Assembly: GCA_003952965.2 (NCBI GenBank)
Contig: CM025852.1
Span: forward strand, 17,281,668-17,345,667
DNA: 64,000 bases
Direction: 5' to 3'
From: Morella rubra
Lineage: Eukaryota; Streptophyta; Magnoliopsida; Fagales; Myricaceae
The position numbers and the translations under genes are program-made. Below, piece after piece: positions 12,853 to 25,200 of the stretch; position 1 is the first letter of the stretch; each line of letters starts with the position of its first letter. The notes beneath the pieces were generated by a model. That model had not been told where the DNA came from, searched no databases, and worked only from the letters and a program-made list of their open reading frames with translations.

Positions 12853-15017
12853 TCAACCAATTTTGAGCAACCAATTTTGGGCACATATAAGAGCATTCAC
12901 CGTTGATGGAGCTAATGAACTTCGATATGAATCTAGCACCCGACCACCAGTACTAAATGCAGACTCAGACGCGATTGTAGTGATGGGGATGGCCAATACG
13001 TCTCGTGCTACTCGGGCCAAAATAGGATATTTGGTAGAATTGACCTTCCACCAAGTCAAGAGATCGAACTCAACACTCAGAGTCTCCACATTCTCCAAAT
13101 AATATAGCTCTAATTCACTTCGATTTTCAGTCAGATTTTGAGAACCACGGAATCGACGGTACTTATTCAATGCAAATTTGTTTTGACTCAGCCCTAATGA
13201 GGTAGAACAAGGTTGGCTCTCAGCTTCACTCCCACTTGTGTAATCCGTACATGAGCTAGAAGAACCACCACCAATATGGGCCTTCCTGGCATATTGCTTA
13301 AACAAGTGTTCAATGTCTTTCTTCAGGGTTTCAACAAACACTTCTCCTTTCTCATCCCCCATTTCGTCCTTGAACCAAAAGTCTAGGGTATCTAATTTGT
13401 AGCGTGGGTCAAGGACTGCAGCTATAAACAATAATCTATTGATCTTCTCTATGTCTCCCCAATATTTCTGATACTTAGTCATCATCTTTCTAGCCATAGT
13501 ACTTAACACAAGATCATCACTATTAGTATATTCTGTCAAATGACCAAGAATGTTAGATAACTCTTCAAAATACAAACTTGATGTGGCATACTTGGTACCA
13601 GACATTCTCACAGTCACTTCATAAAACAATTTTAAAAACTTGATGAAAGCTCGAATTGTGTCCCAATCATCATCAGTGGGAGGTCCCAAACCCTTCTTTC
13701 CCAACCCATCCTCCATTACTGAGCGATATAGGGGCCCATCATCTTCTTGCATAAGCTCAAAAGCTCGCTGAAATTTCTCTGCAGATTCAAGCATAAGGTA
13801 TGTCGAGTTCCATCTAGTTGGAACATCAAGTTTTAACAAACTTTTGCATGGAATTTTTTTCTTCTCTGCACAAACCCTAAATCTCTGAAGCCTTGCAGGA
13901 GAAGACCTCACATATCTTACAATATTCCGAACCCTAACAATTGAATCATCTACATCCTTCAAACCCTCATTCACAATAAGATTCAAGATATGAGCACATC
14001 ACTTCACGTGAATGTATGCATGTCCACTAATGGTTCCCTCACTAGATAGTGTTCGTTTCTTCAACCAAGCAACAACAGTATCATTAGATGTGGCATTACC
14101 AACTGTAATGGTAAGATACCTATCTATTCTCCACTCCAACATACATTCTTCTAATTCCCTCCCAATTGTCTCTTCCTTGATGATTTTGCACTTTACGGAA
14201 AGAGATAATTCTTTTATGCAAGGTCCAACCACAATCAATGAAATGAGCAGTGACACACATATAATTCAAATTTTGAATAGAAGTCCATGTGTCGGTGGTG
14301 AAACAAACCCTAATATCCTCTTGAGAAACAAATCCCTCAACTTCTCCCTTTCCTCTTGATACACCCGTATACAATTCCTCATCACGGTATAGCGAGAAGG
14401 CATAGGAAATCTAGGCTCAATAACCCTCACAAAGTCTCTAAACCCAACACCCTCTACTATACGAAATGGTAATTCATCAATAATAATCATCCTAACAAGA
14501 GCTTCCCGGATCTTCTTCTCATTATACTTGGCTAATCCCATATTCTTTTCAATGCCACTGCCATCTGATGACTTCGAAGCCTCAAAACTCAGGAAGGACT
14601 GACCCTTCTCACACTTAGTTTTCACCCGGTTGTATTTCGACATCTCTTTAAGTGATTCAACAAGGAGGACGTGCCTTGGGTTTTTGAGTGGCACTTGAGA
14701 GACACACCACAATAATCACATATACACAAAGGTTCATTGGGATCAGAAGTGGGATCCTTTGTGAAGTGATCCCACGCTTTGGATCTATTACTTTGGGACC
14801 TAGGCAGCGGTGGTCGTCCACCAGTACGCCTAACCTCAGTAGACTGACCCCCAGAAGGATCAGTAATAGTAGGCTCTACATTTGCCGCAAGGCCCTCAAA
14901 TTGAATGGGAGGGCTAGGAGGCAATGTCGAGGGAGAAGTAGGATTAGATCCAGCTCCCGATGTAGGCATACTAGTGACGAGCATAATCTCATCAATATCC
15001 AAGTCGAGATCATCCAT
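12853..15017 (-). pseudogene. hAT transposase (BED zinc finger, hAT dimerisation domain), broken
   Basis: Read right to left: an N-terminal Pro/Ser-rich region, a BED finger (CDYCG ... LLNHLKRC, 14622-14720), then transposase core pieces in successive frames (14266-14645, 14200-14340, 13999-14200, 13986-12853). The core pieces include VCFTTDTWTS, ETIGRELEECMLEW with ITVGNATSNDT, CAHILNLIVNEGLK, LDVPTRWNSTYLML, and the C-terminal dimerisation block YPILARVARDVLAIPITTIASESAFS. Breaks: a frame change near 14625-14645 just after the finger, another near 14335-14345, another near 14190-14210, and an in-frame TGA at about 13996-13998 directly before CAHIL, where the family usually has Arg (CGA to TGA by one transition). 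Intact it would cut and paste the element by a DDE-type nuclease with dimerisation through the C-terminus. Confidence 0.85.
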
Positions 15018-16217
15018 CTGATATTGAGAGAATAAAACTCATTTAAAAATTAAGACATAAGAACTAACAAGTAACAAAAAAAAGGAAATTAATAAATTTT
15101 TAAAATGGAAAAGAATTGAATCTAAAATTATCAATTTTGTTTTAAAAGAATTGAATCTCAAACTCATCCATTTTGTTTCAAAAACTAAGTTTAATTTACT
15201 TGGATAAAAAAAAAATCAGATTACTTATTAAATAATAAAAATCATATGTTCTAATATATACTCTACAATTCACAAATATTATAGTATTATACTCCACAAA
15301 ATTCACAAATATATAGTCCACAAATATTATGCAAACAAATTCACAAATCACAGATCATACGTGCACAAATGATTCAATCAAGCCCATCCTCCACAATTTC
15401 AAACAAACCAAATCCTCCAATCAAGCCCATCCTCCACAGTTTCACAACCTAATGTTCTAATCTATACTCTAAAATTATAAATTAACTATGAACTACAATA
15501 AATAATTAACTAAATTAAGTGAATGGATTTGTACCTGAATCAATGCACTAACCAATCCTACACAATCTTGTAACCTGCACTAAAAAATGTAATTAGTTAA
15601 ATAACAGAATAACAGATTATCGAATGAAATTTAGAATAATGTTCTAATCACAAATTAAGAATCTCATACCTGGTTACCTTAAATGGGACTTGGGAGCAAT
15701 CAAGCAACTTAGCAAATAGCAACTGTTAGGGCAAGGAAATTCTACATCGATAATCAGCAGCAACGTTTCAAATTTTCAATCAAAATGCAAGATCATGTCA
15801 TTGCACTTGAAAATAAGTAACAACTATCCTACAACCGTGCATCTAGGTAACTATCCTACAAGAAAAAAATGAACTAAATTTGTAAGTATGTGACTCTGTA
15901 TACGTAGGTCAGAAGGGGATAAAGATCAGCTCACCTGCCGGCTGCCAACTGAACTTGAGGAAGACGCCAAGAGGAGAGAGAGGCAAGAGACAGAGAGAGA
16001 GGAGAGCGCAAAGGAGAGAGAAGGCCAGAAATGAAGAAAGAGAGTAGAGCACAGAGCAGAGAGACGGCGACTGGAAAGGGAGCACGGTGGTCGGAGGGAG
16101 AGAGTGAGGTCGGGCATGAAGAGGCGCAGTTGGAAGGGGGAATTTTCGAAGAAGAGGGGGTGATTGTGAAGAGAGGCCGTTGGGGGAGGGGGGGGTCGCG
16201 AATACCTAAGGGCAGAA

Positions 16218-16261
16218 AATACCCTCAGCGAAACGCACCGGTGCGTTTCGCTGAGGGTATT
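16218..16261. repeat. Perfect 44-bp palindrome in the right arm of the hAT element
   Basis: The 22 bases from 16218 are the exact reverse complement of the 22 bases ending at 16261, with no spacer; the centre is gcaccggtgc. It lies about 200 bp inside the right terminus, 5' of the transposase gene on its strand. It could form a cruciform or, if transcribed, a hairpin. Confidence 0.95.
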
Positions 16262-16464
16262 AAGTTTTTTATTTTTATTTTGTAAGGTTCGGGTAATAGG
16301 TCGGGTATAGCACTATACTCGAACCCAAACCCGAATTTCTTTTTTCTTTTTTTTTTTTAACGTTTTAAACCCGAAACTGAACCCACCTAAACCCCCCACG
16401 ATCGGGTCGGAAACGATTCGGTCCGCGTCGGACATTTGGGTTGCGGGTTTTTTGCCCACCCCTA

Positions 16465-16683
16465 TATCTCCTTATCATTCCTCAGTGTTCTAATATTTAG
16501 CCAATCTTCGTCGTCAAATGTGTACCATAAAAGTCTCGTGTGTAAGTAACCAAGAAACTTAATTGCCTCTTCAATTTCTACTAAGAAGATGAAATCAGTA
16601 TCCAATTTCCCCAACTCTTCCACTTTCCCTCCTTGATATATGTCACCTCGACCTCCGAAAAATTGACCACCATGATATGCCAC
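16465..16683 (-). pseudogene. MuDR-type transposase N-terminal PB1-like domain fragment
   Basis: About 73 residues starting MAYHGGQFFGG, then GDIYQGGKVEELGKLDTDF, FLVEIEEAIKFLGY, LLWYTFDDEDWLNIRTLRNDKEI. The pattern (HHGG-like start, YxGG, acidic block, LGY, LWY, LxND) is that of the PB1-like N-terminal domain found in plant MuDR/Mutator transposases. The reading frame is broken off exactly at the right terminus of the hAT element, and I could not find the continuation at the left hAT flank. Confidence 0.6.
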
Positions 16684-18127
16684 TATCCGTAGCAGCTGTC
16701 CTACAAAATCATATACTTAATTATTTAACAGCAAAACAATGTAAAAATAGAACTACAATATCGAAAGTTCAAAAAAAGAAAACCATATCCAATAATCATT
16801 CTCATATAACCATATAATTGGAATCTCTGAAAATAACATATGATATGACATGCTGTGAAAGTGTTGAACATGGACCAAGCGAAGTGTGCATGAGAAAGAA
16901 CAAAATCTAGAACAGCTTGATAGCCACCATATAGCTTCACAAAATAATCATACCAATCTTTTTATGTAACAAAATAAATAACAAAAAATATAGAATAGAA
17001 AAATCTCAATCAAAAAAATATAACAGAAAAGTTACCATCCAATCTCTTATTAAATGGATACCTTCCTCGTTGAACTAAAAGGCAGCCACATTTTCAACAG
17101 ATCTAACTCATTGCACAATATATTGATGAAGAAGGCAGCACAAGTGCTGTCAAAATGGAAACTCCAATGAACCCTAACAATTAAATTATTATTCAATACA
17201 AACCTAATGACCTTAAAACTAACCAAACAACGAAAACCTAAAGACCAACTTAGAAAGTAAGAAAACATAAACAATTTGAACTGACGTGCATTTCAAGTTG
17301 GGTCTGCGCTAAAAGACACTATGGGATAATGAGAAAGTGGTTACCAACACTCAATATTCAGACAAAAGACACCGAAAGGATAGAGAAAGTGGTCCTACCT
17401 CCCGACATTATTGGGTACAGAGTTTGTCTTCCAGCCACCGACTTGCAAAAAAGGCAAATAAAGAAATGGGTCAACCACCAAAAGCCAGCATAAATAAATG
17501 GGTCAACTACAAAAAGCCAACGTAAAGAAATGGATAAACTGCGAATGGGTTTCGAAAAGGGCAAAGTTCGAAATAGGTTACCTTAACAATGTGTGCTTCG
17601 AAGACCCAACCCCAGTGCACAAATCGAAATGGCCCGAGAGATTTGCTTCTTCTTTCACACTTTGAAATCACCAAATGCTTCTTCTTTCACACTTCGAAAT
17701 CAACGAATGTTCTAGGGCAAAAGTTGACTTTACTAGTAATGTCTACAAAACAACACTTAGCAATTTTAGGGGTAACGAAAACATTTAGAACATTTAAATG
17801 AGATCTTTTTCCCTCCTGTTCGAAAATTCCAATACGCAAAGCTTCATTTAATGACCATTTGACATATTGTGTGTTGTTTTGGGCAAAATCGTATACAACA
17901 TTTAAACAGTGCGTTTTGAGAGTTTTGAGTTAGTTGGCTGCTAATTCACATTAGTTGGCACTGACATGTTTAAAGGCTGACGTGGCATGAGATTCTATTA
18001 AATGGATTGACGGAAGGACATAATCGTTATATGGGTATGAACTCAGTGACCATAAGTAAAAAAATGAAACCTAGTGACTAAATCGTCAACGTTGTATAAA
18101 CTTAGTGACCATATTTCCAATTTCCCT
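16465..18127 (-). mobile_element. Truncated Mutator-like (MULE) element
   Basis: The left part holds a MuDR PB1-like domain fragment on the minus strand. The right end reads, on the minus strand, GGGAAATTGGAAATATGG and continues with a stretch (gtcactaagtttatacaac) of the kind seen in terminal inverted repeats of plant MULEs. The opposite terminal repeat was not found to the left of the hAT element, so the element is incomplete or split. Positions 17441-17540 contain short direct repeats (aaatgggtcaac followed by aaaagcca). Confidence 0.5.
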
Positions 18128-18130
18128 AAA

Positions 18131-19935
18131 GTTAATACTACAGAAACTGTAACGGTAATTAATGCTTAAATATTAAGTAGATTGTCAACAAAGTCTTGTA
18201 CCTTCCACAAGAGACAGTAAAAGCAAAGATTTTTGTGAAGCTGATAAATAGTAAATTGCAATATGCATGTGGTAAAAGATTACCCACTCCCACTTCTTGG
18301 CAGATTGATTCTTATGGACGCTAGGTAGGTGCCTGAGTTGCATTGACTAGCAACGGCAGGGTAACAAAGTTGGATTTCCTCTCTACACTAGAGAGATCTC
18401 AATTACTTGTAGAACATCTTTTTCGAGGCCTTCATTAGCTTTAAACCTATCCATATCAGAAAAGGCAAAAAAAAAAAAATGGAAAAGGAGATGATGCTTA
18501 ATAGTTCATACCGAGTACATCTTGGTTGAAGTAGTATTTAAGTCCCCCGACATTCGTCTGTGTCAATTTTGCAGAACTTATTAGTAATGTAATGAGGAAA
18601 GGCAAATAATTCGTTAGATGTTGCTCCCCAGTCACCTGACTTACATGCCCACTGGGATGGGGACATGGCACCACTGATCCCCCATGTGTGCCTCTCCAGC
18701 CATGGCCAAGCAGTGGCATACTGTGGCTAAATGCTCATGGTCAAAACCCGTGGTTGGAGCCAAACATTGGCTCATACAACCTCATTATTTGTATACGGAC
18801 TAAGCGAAATATGCAATTTTATGAACCGTTCGAATTCGACTAGTATAATTCAGATTCAAAGTTTGATTCGGTTTTTAATTTTGTAGGATTATTTTATAAT
18901 TGAGTGATTGAAACATTTTTTATCTATCTAATGTGATCAATGCAGTTTAAATCCTTGCGAATAAAATTTTCCATATAGATATGCGTGTATATATGTACAT
19001 GAAAGTCTATATAAATTATGAGGGGGCATTTATATAAAGTCGACATTGATATGTTTAGATTCATAACTAATAGTATAAAATACATTAATAATCTATTTTT
19101 ATGAAAAGAAATATTATGGTACTTAAGTCATAGAAACGAGATTCATCAATTTAATTTTTGTGAGTCCATAAATATATTTTATGGATTATGAATTTCAATA
19201 CGATTCTAATAGTGAAATTTATTTTATATGAGACAATAAAATATGAATCAAATATCTCATGACTATATTCAAAATAATATATATTTTACACCTTTATTAC
19301 CACGTTGTGATATTGCAGTAGCAACATAAGTTTACAATTTTTGTGGTTTTTTTATGCATATCATTATGTTTCTCAAAACATTGATATATAACTAATGGGA
19401 TGCCTAAAATATATATCTCCCTTGCCAATAAAAGTTTACCTGTCAGGATTGTTGTGAATGATAATTTTCTTGTATTCAGCTATAAATAATGGTCTTTTTC
19501 TTGGCAAGGGGTTAATGGTGTAGCATCAATTTTCTTCGGTGCATGCATCTCCGACCCGCATGCCACATCGTACCAAAAGGGAATGAAGGAGGTTGAACAA
19601 AACAGTGCTTGGTCCTTTGGCATTAAACATAATCATCTGCACAGTTTGTTGTTAGCTAATTTCTCCTACTTTATGACTTTTATATTTTTAATAGATATGA
19701 AGGAAAATCTTGTACGCACGACCAATCATACAAACAAGGCCAGGATAGATTTAAGAGGGGCAAGAGAGGGGACATTGCCTTCACCTTAAAATTGATTGCG
19801 GTGATTTAAAGCTCACCCTACTAGTTGATATGATAAAACAGTTAATTGATGGATAATATTTAGAGTAAAAATACATTTCGATCTTCGCGTATTTTTTTTC
19901 CTATAAAAAACATAAACGAACCCCTAGCCACCGGG
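18131..19935. repeat. Tandem segmental duplication, copy 1 (about 1.8 kb)
   Basis: It starts at gttaatactacagaaactg directly after the MULE end and runs to gccaccggg. Nearly all of it recurs in copy 2 with few substitutions and short indels. Copy-1-specific segments are 18202-18258 (57 bp) and 18433-18603 (171 bp). The longest shared ORF (minus strand, begins MPLLGHGWRG at 18719) has no recognised domain. No gene was identified. Confidence 0.93.
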
Positions 19936-21548
19936 TTAATACTACAGAAACTGTAACGGTAATTAATGCTTAAATATTAAGTAGATTGTCAACAAAGTCT
20001 TGTACGATGATTAAGCTCAATATGCATGTGGTAAAAGATTACCCACTCCCACTTCTTGGCAGATTGATTCTTATGGACGCTAGGTAGGTGCCTGAGTTGC
20101 ATTGACTAGCAACGGCAGGGTAACAAAGTTGGATTTCCTCTCTACACTAGAGAGATCTCAATTACTTGTAGAACATCTTTTTCGAGGCCTTGAATTCTGA
20201 ATTATTGCCTTACCTTTCTTCTTCCTTATCAAATAATTCGTTAGATGTTGCTCCCCAGTCACCTGACTTACATGCCCACTGGGATGGGGACATGGCACCA
20301 CTGATCCCCCATGTGTGCCTCTCCAGCCATGGCCAAGCAGTGGCATACTGTGGCTAAATGCTCATGGTCAAAACCCGTGGTTGGAGCCAAACATTGGCTC
20401 ATACAACCTCATTATTTGTATACGGACTAAGCGAAATATGCAATTTTATGAACCGTTCGAATTCGACTAGTATAATTCAGATTCAAAGTTTGATTCGGTT
20501 TTTAATTTTGTAGGATTATTTTATAATTGAGTGATTGAAACATTTTTTATCTATCTAATGTGATCAATGTTTAAATCCTTGCGAATAAAATTTTCCATAT
20601 AGATATGCGTGTATATATGTACATGAAAGTCTATATAAATTATGAGGGGGCATTTATATAAAGTCGACATTGATATGTTTAGATTCATAACTAATAGTAT
20701 AAAATACATTAATAATCTATTTTTATGAAAAGAAATATTATGGTACTTAAGTCATAGAAACGAGATTCATCAATTTAATTTTTGTGAGTCCATAAATATA
20801 TTTTATGGATTATGAATTTCAATACGATTCTAATAGTGAAATTTATTTCATATGAGACAATAAAATATGAATCAAATATCTCATGACTATATTCAAAATA
20901 ATATATATTTTACACCTTTATTACCACGTTGTGATATTGCAGTAGCAACATAAGTTTACAATTTTTGTGGTTTTTTATGCATATCATTATGTTTCTCAAA
21001 ACATTGATATATAACTAATGGGATGCCTAAAATATATATCTCCCTTGCCAATAAAAGTTTACCTGTCAGGATTGTTGTGAATGATAATTTTCTTGTATTC
21101 AGCTATAAATAATGGTCTTTTTCTTGGCAAGGGGTTAATGGTGTAGCATCAATTTTCTTCGGTGCATGCATCTCCGACCCGCATGCCACATCGTACCAAA
21201 AGGGAATGAAGGAGGTTGAACAAAACAGTGCTTGGTCCATTGGCATTAAACATAATCATCTGCACAGTTTGTTGTTAGCTAATTTCTCCTACTTTATGAC
21301 TTTTATATTTTTAATAGATATGAAGGAAAATCTTGTACGCACGACCAATCATACAAACAAGGCCAGGATAGATTTAAGAGGGGCAAGAGAGGGGACATTG
21401 CCTCACAAAATTGATTGCGGTGATTTAAAGTCACCCTACTAGTATATGATAAAACAGTTAATTGATGGATAATATTTAGAGTAAATACATTTCGATCTTC
21501 GCGTATTTTTTTTCCTATAAAAAACATAAACGAACCACAGCCACCGGG
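19936..21548. repeat. Tandem segmental duplication, copy 2 (about 1.6 kb)
   Basis: It repeats copy 1 head-to-tail. In place of the two copy-1-specific segments it has 12 bp at 20006-20017 and 39 bp at 20192-20230. The bases at 20005-20015 equal 21561-21571, and the 41 bp at 20190-20230 equal 21612-21652, that is, sequence lying just right of copy 2. Single-base differences from copy 1 occur mostly in homopolymers and near the right end. Confidence 0.93.
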
Positions 21549-21970
21549 GTGTGAACCCTTCGATGATTAAGTCAATCAGTTTCTTATCTCTCTTTTCCAA
21601 TGTTTCAATTGTTGAATTCTGAATTATTGCCTTACCTTTCTTCTTCCTTATCCTTTGCTTTTATAGCCTATCTTTCACTTCCCCTTGTTCCTCTTTTTCT
21701 GGGACTTGATCCCTCGTTACTTGATGTTGTGTGTAGTTTCCCTCCAACACGTCTTCTTGTTCGTGGGATGTTTGCTTTACGTGAGGAGTCTGTGATCGTG
21801 GGATGTATGTGTTCATGAGATACTTCATGGCCGACGTGCTTCAGGGGCTAGAGATCCACGTCTTCGGGGCTTGGGCCAACTTGGGCCTTTTATTGTTGGA
21901 TTGCACATGATTAACTCATTAGGCCCAACTTGTTGGATCGGTTAATTCAGTTTCGGTATCATCAGTATAG

Positions 21971-22278
21971 AAAAGTTACTTTGAGCCATTTAATTACCAA
22001 TGCAATTTCAAATAAAAAGGTCTAAACTACCAATTTTGATACATTGCGCCCTCCAACTTCAACAATTGATCGAATTGCGCCTAGTAATAAAATCTAACTG
22101 TCAAAACTGTGCCACATGACTCATTTATAACTTGTGGCACGAGTTTGATAATTTGATCTTTTTAAGGGCGTAAATTGATGAAATTAATAGTTTTTGAGCT
22201 TAATATGTCAAAGTTGGTACTTGAGACCTATGTTTAAGATTGTTTTAGTAGTTTGAAGGTTCAAAGTAACTTTTTCCC
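21971..22278. repeat. MITE-like inverted-repeat element
   Basis: The left end reads aaaagttactttgagcc and the right end, reverse-complemented, reads aaaaagttactttgaacc; similarity continues inward (aaactaccaa against its complement region). About 310 bp with no coding sequence. No clear target-site duplication. Confidence 0.6.
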
Positions 22279-25200
22279 TTTAATTTAATTGCCCAAGCCA
22301 CCTAAAAATTTTGACAACAAAAACTAATGGGTGCTTTTTGTTAAAGTTTTTCAAAGGTAAGTAATATAATATCTAATATTTTGGAATTTGACATTTATGA
22401 AAAGTGTTCCACATGGAAACTCTCACATTGTGGGAATGCATTTATTAATGGATAAATTACATATATTTGCTTAGCAATTTCTTTTTATTTTACAATTTTT
22501 TCTCTCCCCCTGCCAGACATATGGCCAGCTTCTCTCAAATTTACATCCTGTCTTTTTTTTTTCCTCATTCCTTAGTTCGAGAAAAAATACCATGGCAAGC
22601 AATCTGTGAAACAGAAAATACAAATAGATAGCTACGTAGAAAAGTTCAGTGCTATATATGAGCTTGGTAAAATAATAATATTGCGTCTTTTTCAAGGGAA
22701 TGTGACTGCATTCACGAGGAGAGATTCCGAGTACGAAAAAATAGGCTTTCAAAATATCAATCCTACTCCATCAGTCGTATTTGGCAACCTCATCCTCATG
22801 ACATTGGGTAGCATTGGGAATTCTTATCAAAACACGTATGACTAATGGCGATCTCCAGTAACAGTACTGTCGAATCTACATTAATTCCGATACCGAAGAA
22901 ACAAAGAAATCATGATGATCTCCACGGCCCCCACATGTTTAGGAGATTCTGGACCAGAGAATCATCATATATTTTGATCCCAAACCTATCAAAACTAGAT
23001 CACCCCCCACTCCATGCCCCCACCCACCCAATCCCTGTATGCCTTTCAAATTTCTTTACCTTTAGCTGGAGTGGCTATGCAATTGGTCCTAATAAGACAA
23101 AATATTATTTAAATTATATTTTTTAATAATATAGATTAAACTAAAAATTTACTATTAAAAAGTTAAAATGAAAAGCACATATATAGAAGGTTTCTTGGCA
23201 AGTTTTTTACTCCTTTGGGTTTCCCCGTATGTGCATGAATGCACGCGCGCGGGGAAGAACGCGTAGGAAACTTAAAACCTAAAGGTGGACTACATCGTAC
23301 ACCAGTCATTGTTTTGCATGTAGGATAAGGAAGCAGCCTCCTGGTCCGTAGCTTTAGGAAAAGGCACTTTGAATGTATGGATGAATGCATGTTGACGATG
23401 CACGACTATTGCGGTAAATGTCTGCATCAATTATATGCCATCTCTGGTCTCAGATATCGAATCCAAAAAGCCGATTCAACCGCTACGTGCATGAAAAATT
23501 ATCGAATATTGCACTCCTGATTTCTTCTTGTCATTTCAACAATTGGTTCCAAATTGCTTCTTTCTTTTATTTATTTTTTTTATTGACGCAGCATTTGCTT
23601 TCCAGATTTCTCTCGATCTCTGATGTGAAACTAGATTTTGATTCCAACGCAGAAAAAGCATCACACAGATGTTAATACTTCCGTGGCCTAGTTTTTCTTC
23701 TCTTTGTTTTTTTTTTTTTGGGTAAGAATGATAAACTCTTGACACCGACCTGACGCAATTTGAACTGAGAATCAAGTACTCTGGAGAACTTTGGAGAGCT
23801 AGCTAGCACGATATCCATGGCCGCACGACTTCATTTGGTTCCGATATATCTTAAAAAATCGAATATAAGATCGTGGGTCTTATCCACACAATACTAAGTT
23901 CATCTCAAAGGCAACTAAGTCGATGATGAGTATTTTTGTAATTTGCCCCCAAATAAAAGATATGACAATAGAATGCATTTGGATCCAAATATATTTTGTC
24001 CCTAATTGGTCCAAATGTCAGGTGATTTCATTGGATCCATATTTTTATCTCTAATTGGTTCACAAGTCAATTTGGTTTCATTTGACTCCTTTGTTTTTTA
24101 GGTCTATAATTGAAGATTTGAAAAAGTTATGCATCCTTGACCTACCACATTTACAATATCACTCCAAAATTATCACAACCTAATACATTGCATCATCCTG
24201 TCACTCCACAAAAATTGACCATTAAAATTTTGTCACGTGAATAATTTGTTATTGAGTTTAATTACAGTGGAATCTTAAAATGCTAAATTGAAAACCTATT
24301 TGTATTGAAAATACTACGATAGTTTAAGATTATAAATCGTACATATTTTCCTATTTAAAAGAAATTATCTCCAAAGTTAGGGAAAATTAAAAAATTATTT
24401 TGGACTACTTTTAAAGCCCAAGCCCCTATAACCACTTCTCCTTAATGACAAATGATTTGAACTATAATTTGCAACACACAACCAATTAAGTTAAGACCCT
24501 GCGAAAAACTTTGAAAAATAAAAAATTATAATTATAATTGGTCCGAGTAGTCATAATTGACAATTGTCCCTTCACTGAAAACAAACCGCTTTCCAAGAAG
24601 GGGGCGGGGGAAAAAGCCTACTATCCTCCCTAAAGACAACCTGCATGCTTTCCCAAAAAGGCCAAAAAACAAAAAAAAACAAAAAACTATCTTACTCATA
24701 GCCACATGGTACAAGTATTGGTCTCCTTTGTTGTTTTTTGTTTTTTGTTTTTCCCTTGTCTCTCAACTGATATGAGAGGAGGTTTGCATATTTTAGGTTC
24801 TTAGTTGCATGCTTGCCAAACAACAAGCAACAAGCATCAAGCAATCTCCCTAAGAGGAAAATATGTGTTGGTTCTGCCGCTGATTCAAAGTTAACCTAGC
24901 CTGTTCAGCTACAACTTTCCTGTGGGGGGGACTTTATCGTCTGCATGTTTATCAACATGGAATCTAATAGTTTCCAAGTGTGAACAAAGTGAACTGACGT
25001 GCTTTTTGTAAAAGTAGCAATAGAAATCTTGTTATATACGTGTCACAAATAGAAAATATAGAAAAAGTAGGTAGAACATTGTGAACTCACGTGAGAGCCA
25101 AGAAAAAAAAGCAGGAGATAAAAGGCATAAAGGTGCAGTTGTGTTGGCCACTGGACATCACCCACGTACATTGGTCAAGAACCAAAAAGCATGACCCTCC

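Larger units (their letters stand above)
12092..16464 (-). mobile_element. hAT-superfamily DNA transposon, decayed, about 4.37 kb
   Basis: The ends are inverted repeats: TAGGGGTGGGC at 12092-12102 and its complement GCCCACCCCTA at 16454-16464, a known terminal type of plant hAT elements. Both arms carry subterminal copies of gggttcggg/cccgaaccc-type motifs (12107-12190 and about 16287-16440), which in hAT elements bind transposase. The body contains a BED-finger hAT transposase on the minus strand. The flanking 8 bp (catttaat left, tatctcct right) do not match well, so either the target-site duplication has decayed or one flank was rearranged. With three frameshifts and a stop the copy should be immobile by itself, though its ends could still be moved by a related active element. 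Confidence 0.88.

Noticed and set aside
18498..18719. Minus-strand ORF starting MPLLGHGWRG, present in both duplication copies
   Set aside because: Its conservation is explained by the recent duplication; the C-terminal part differs between copies and no domain is recognised.
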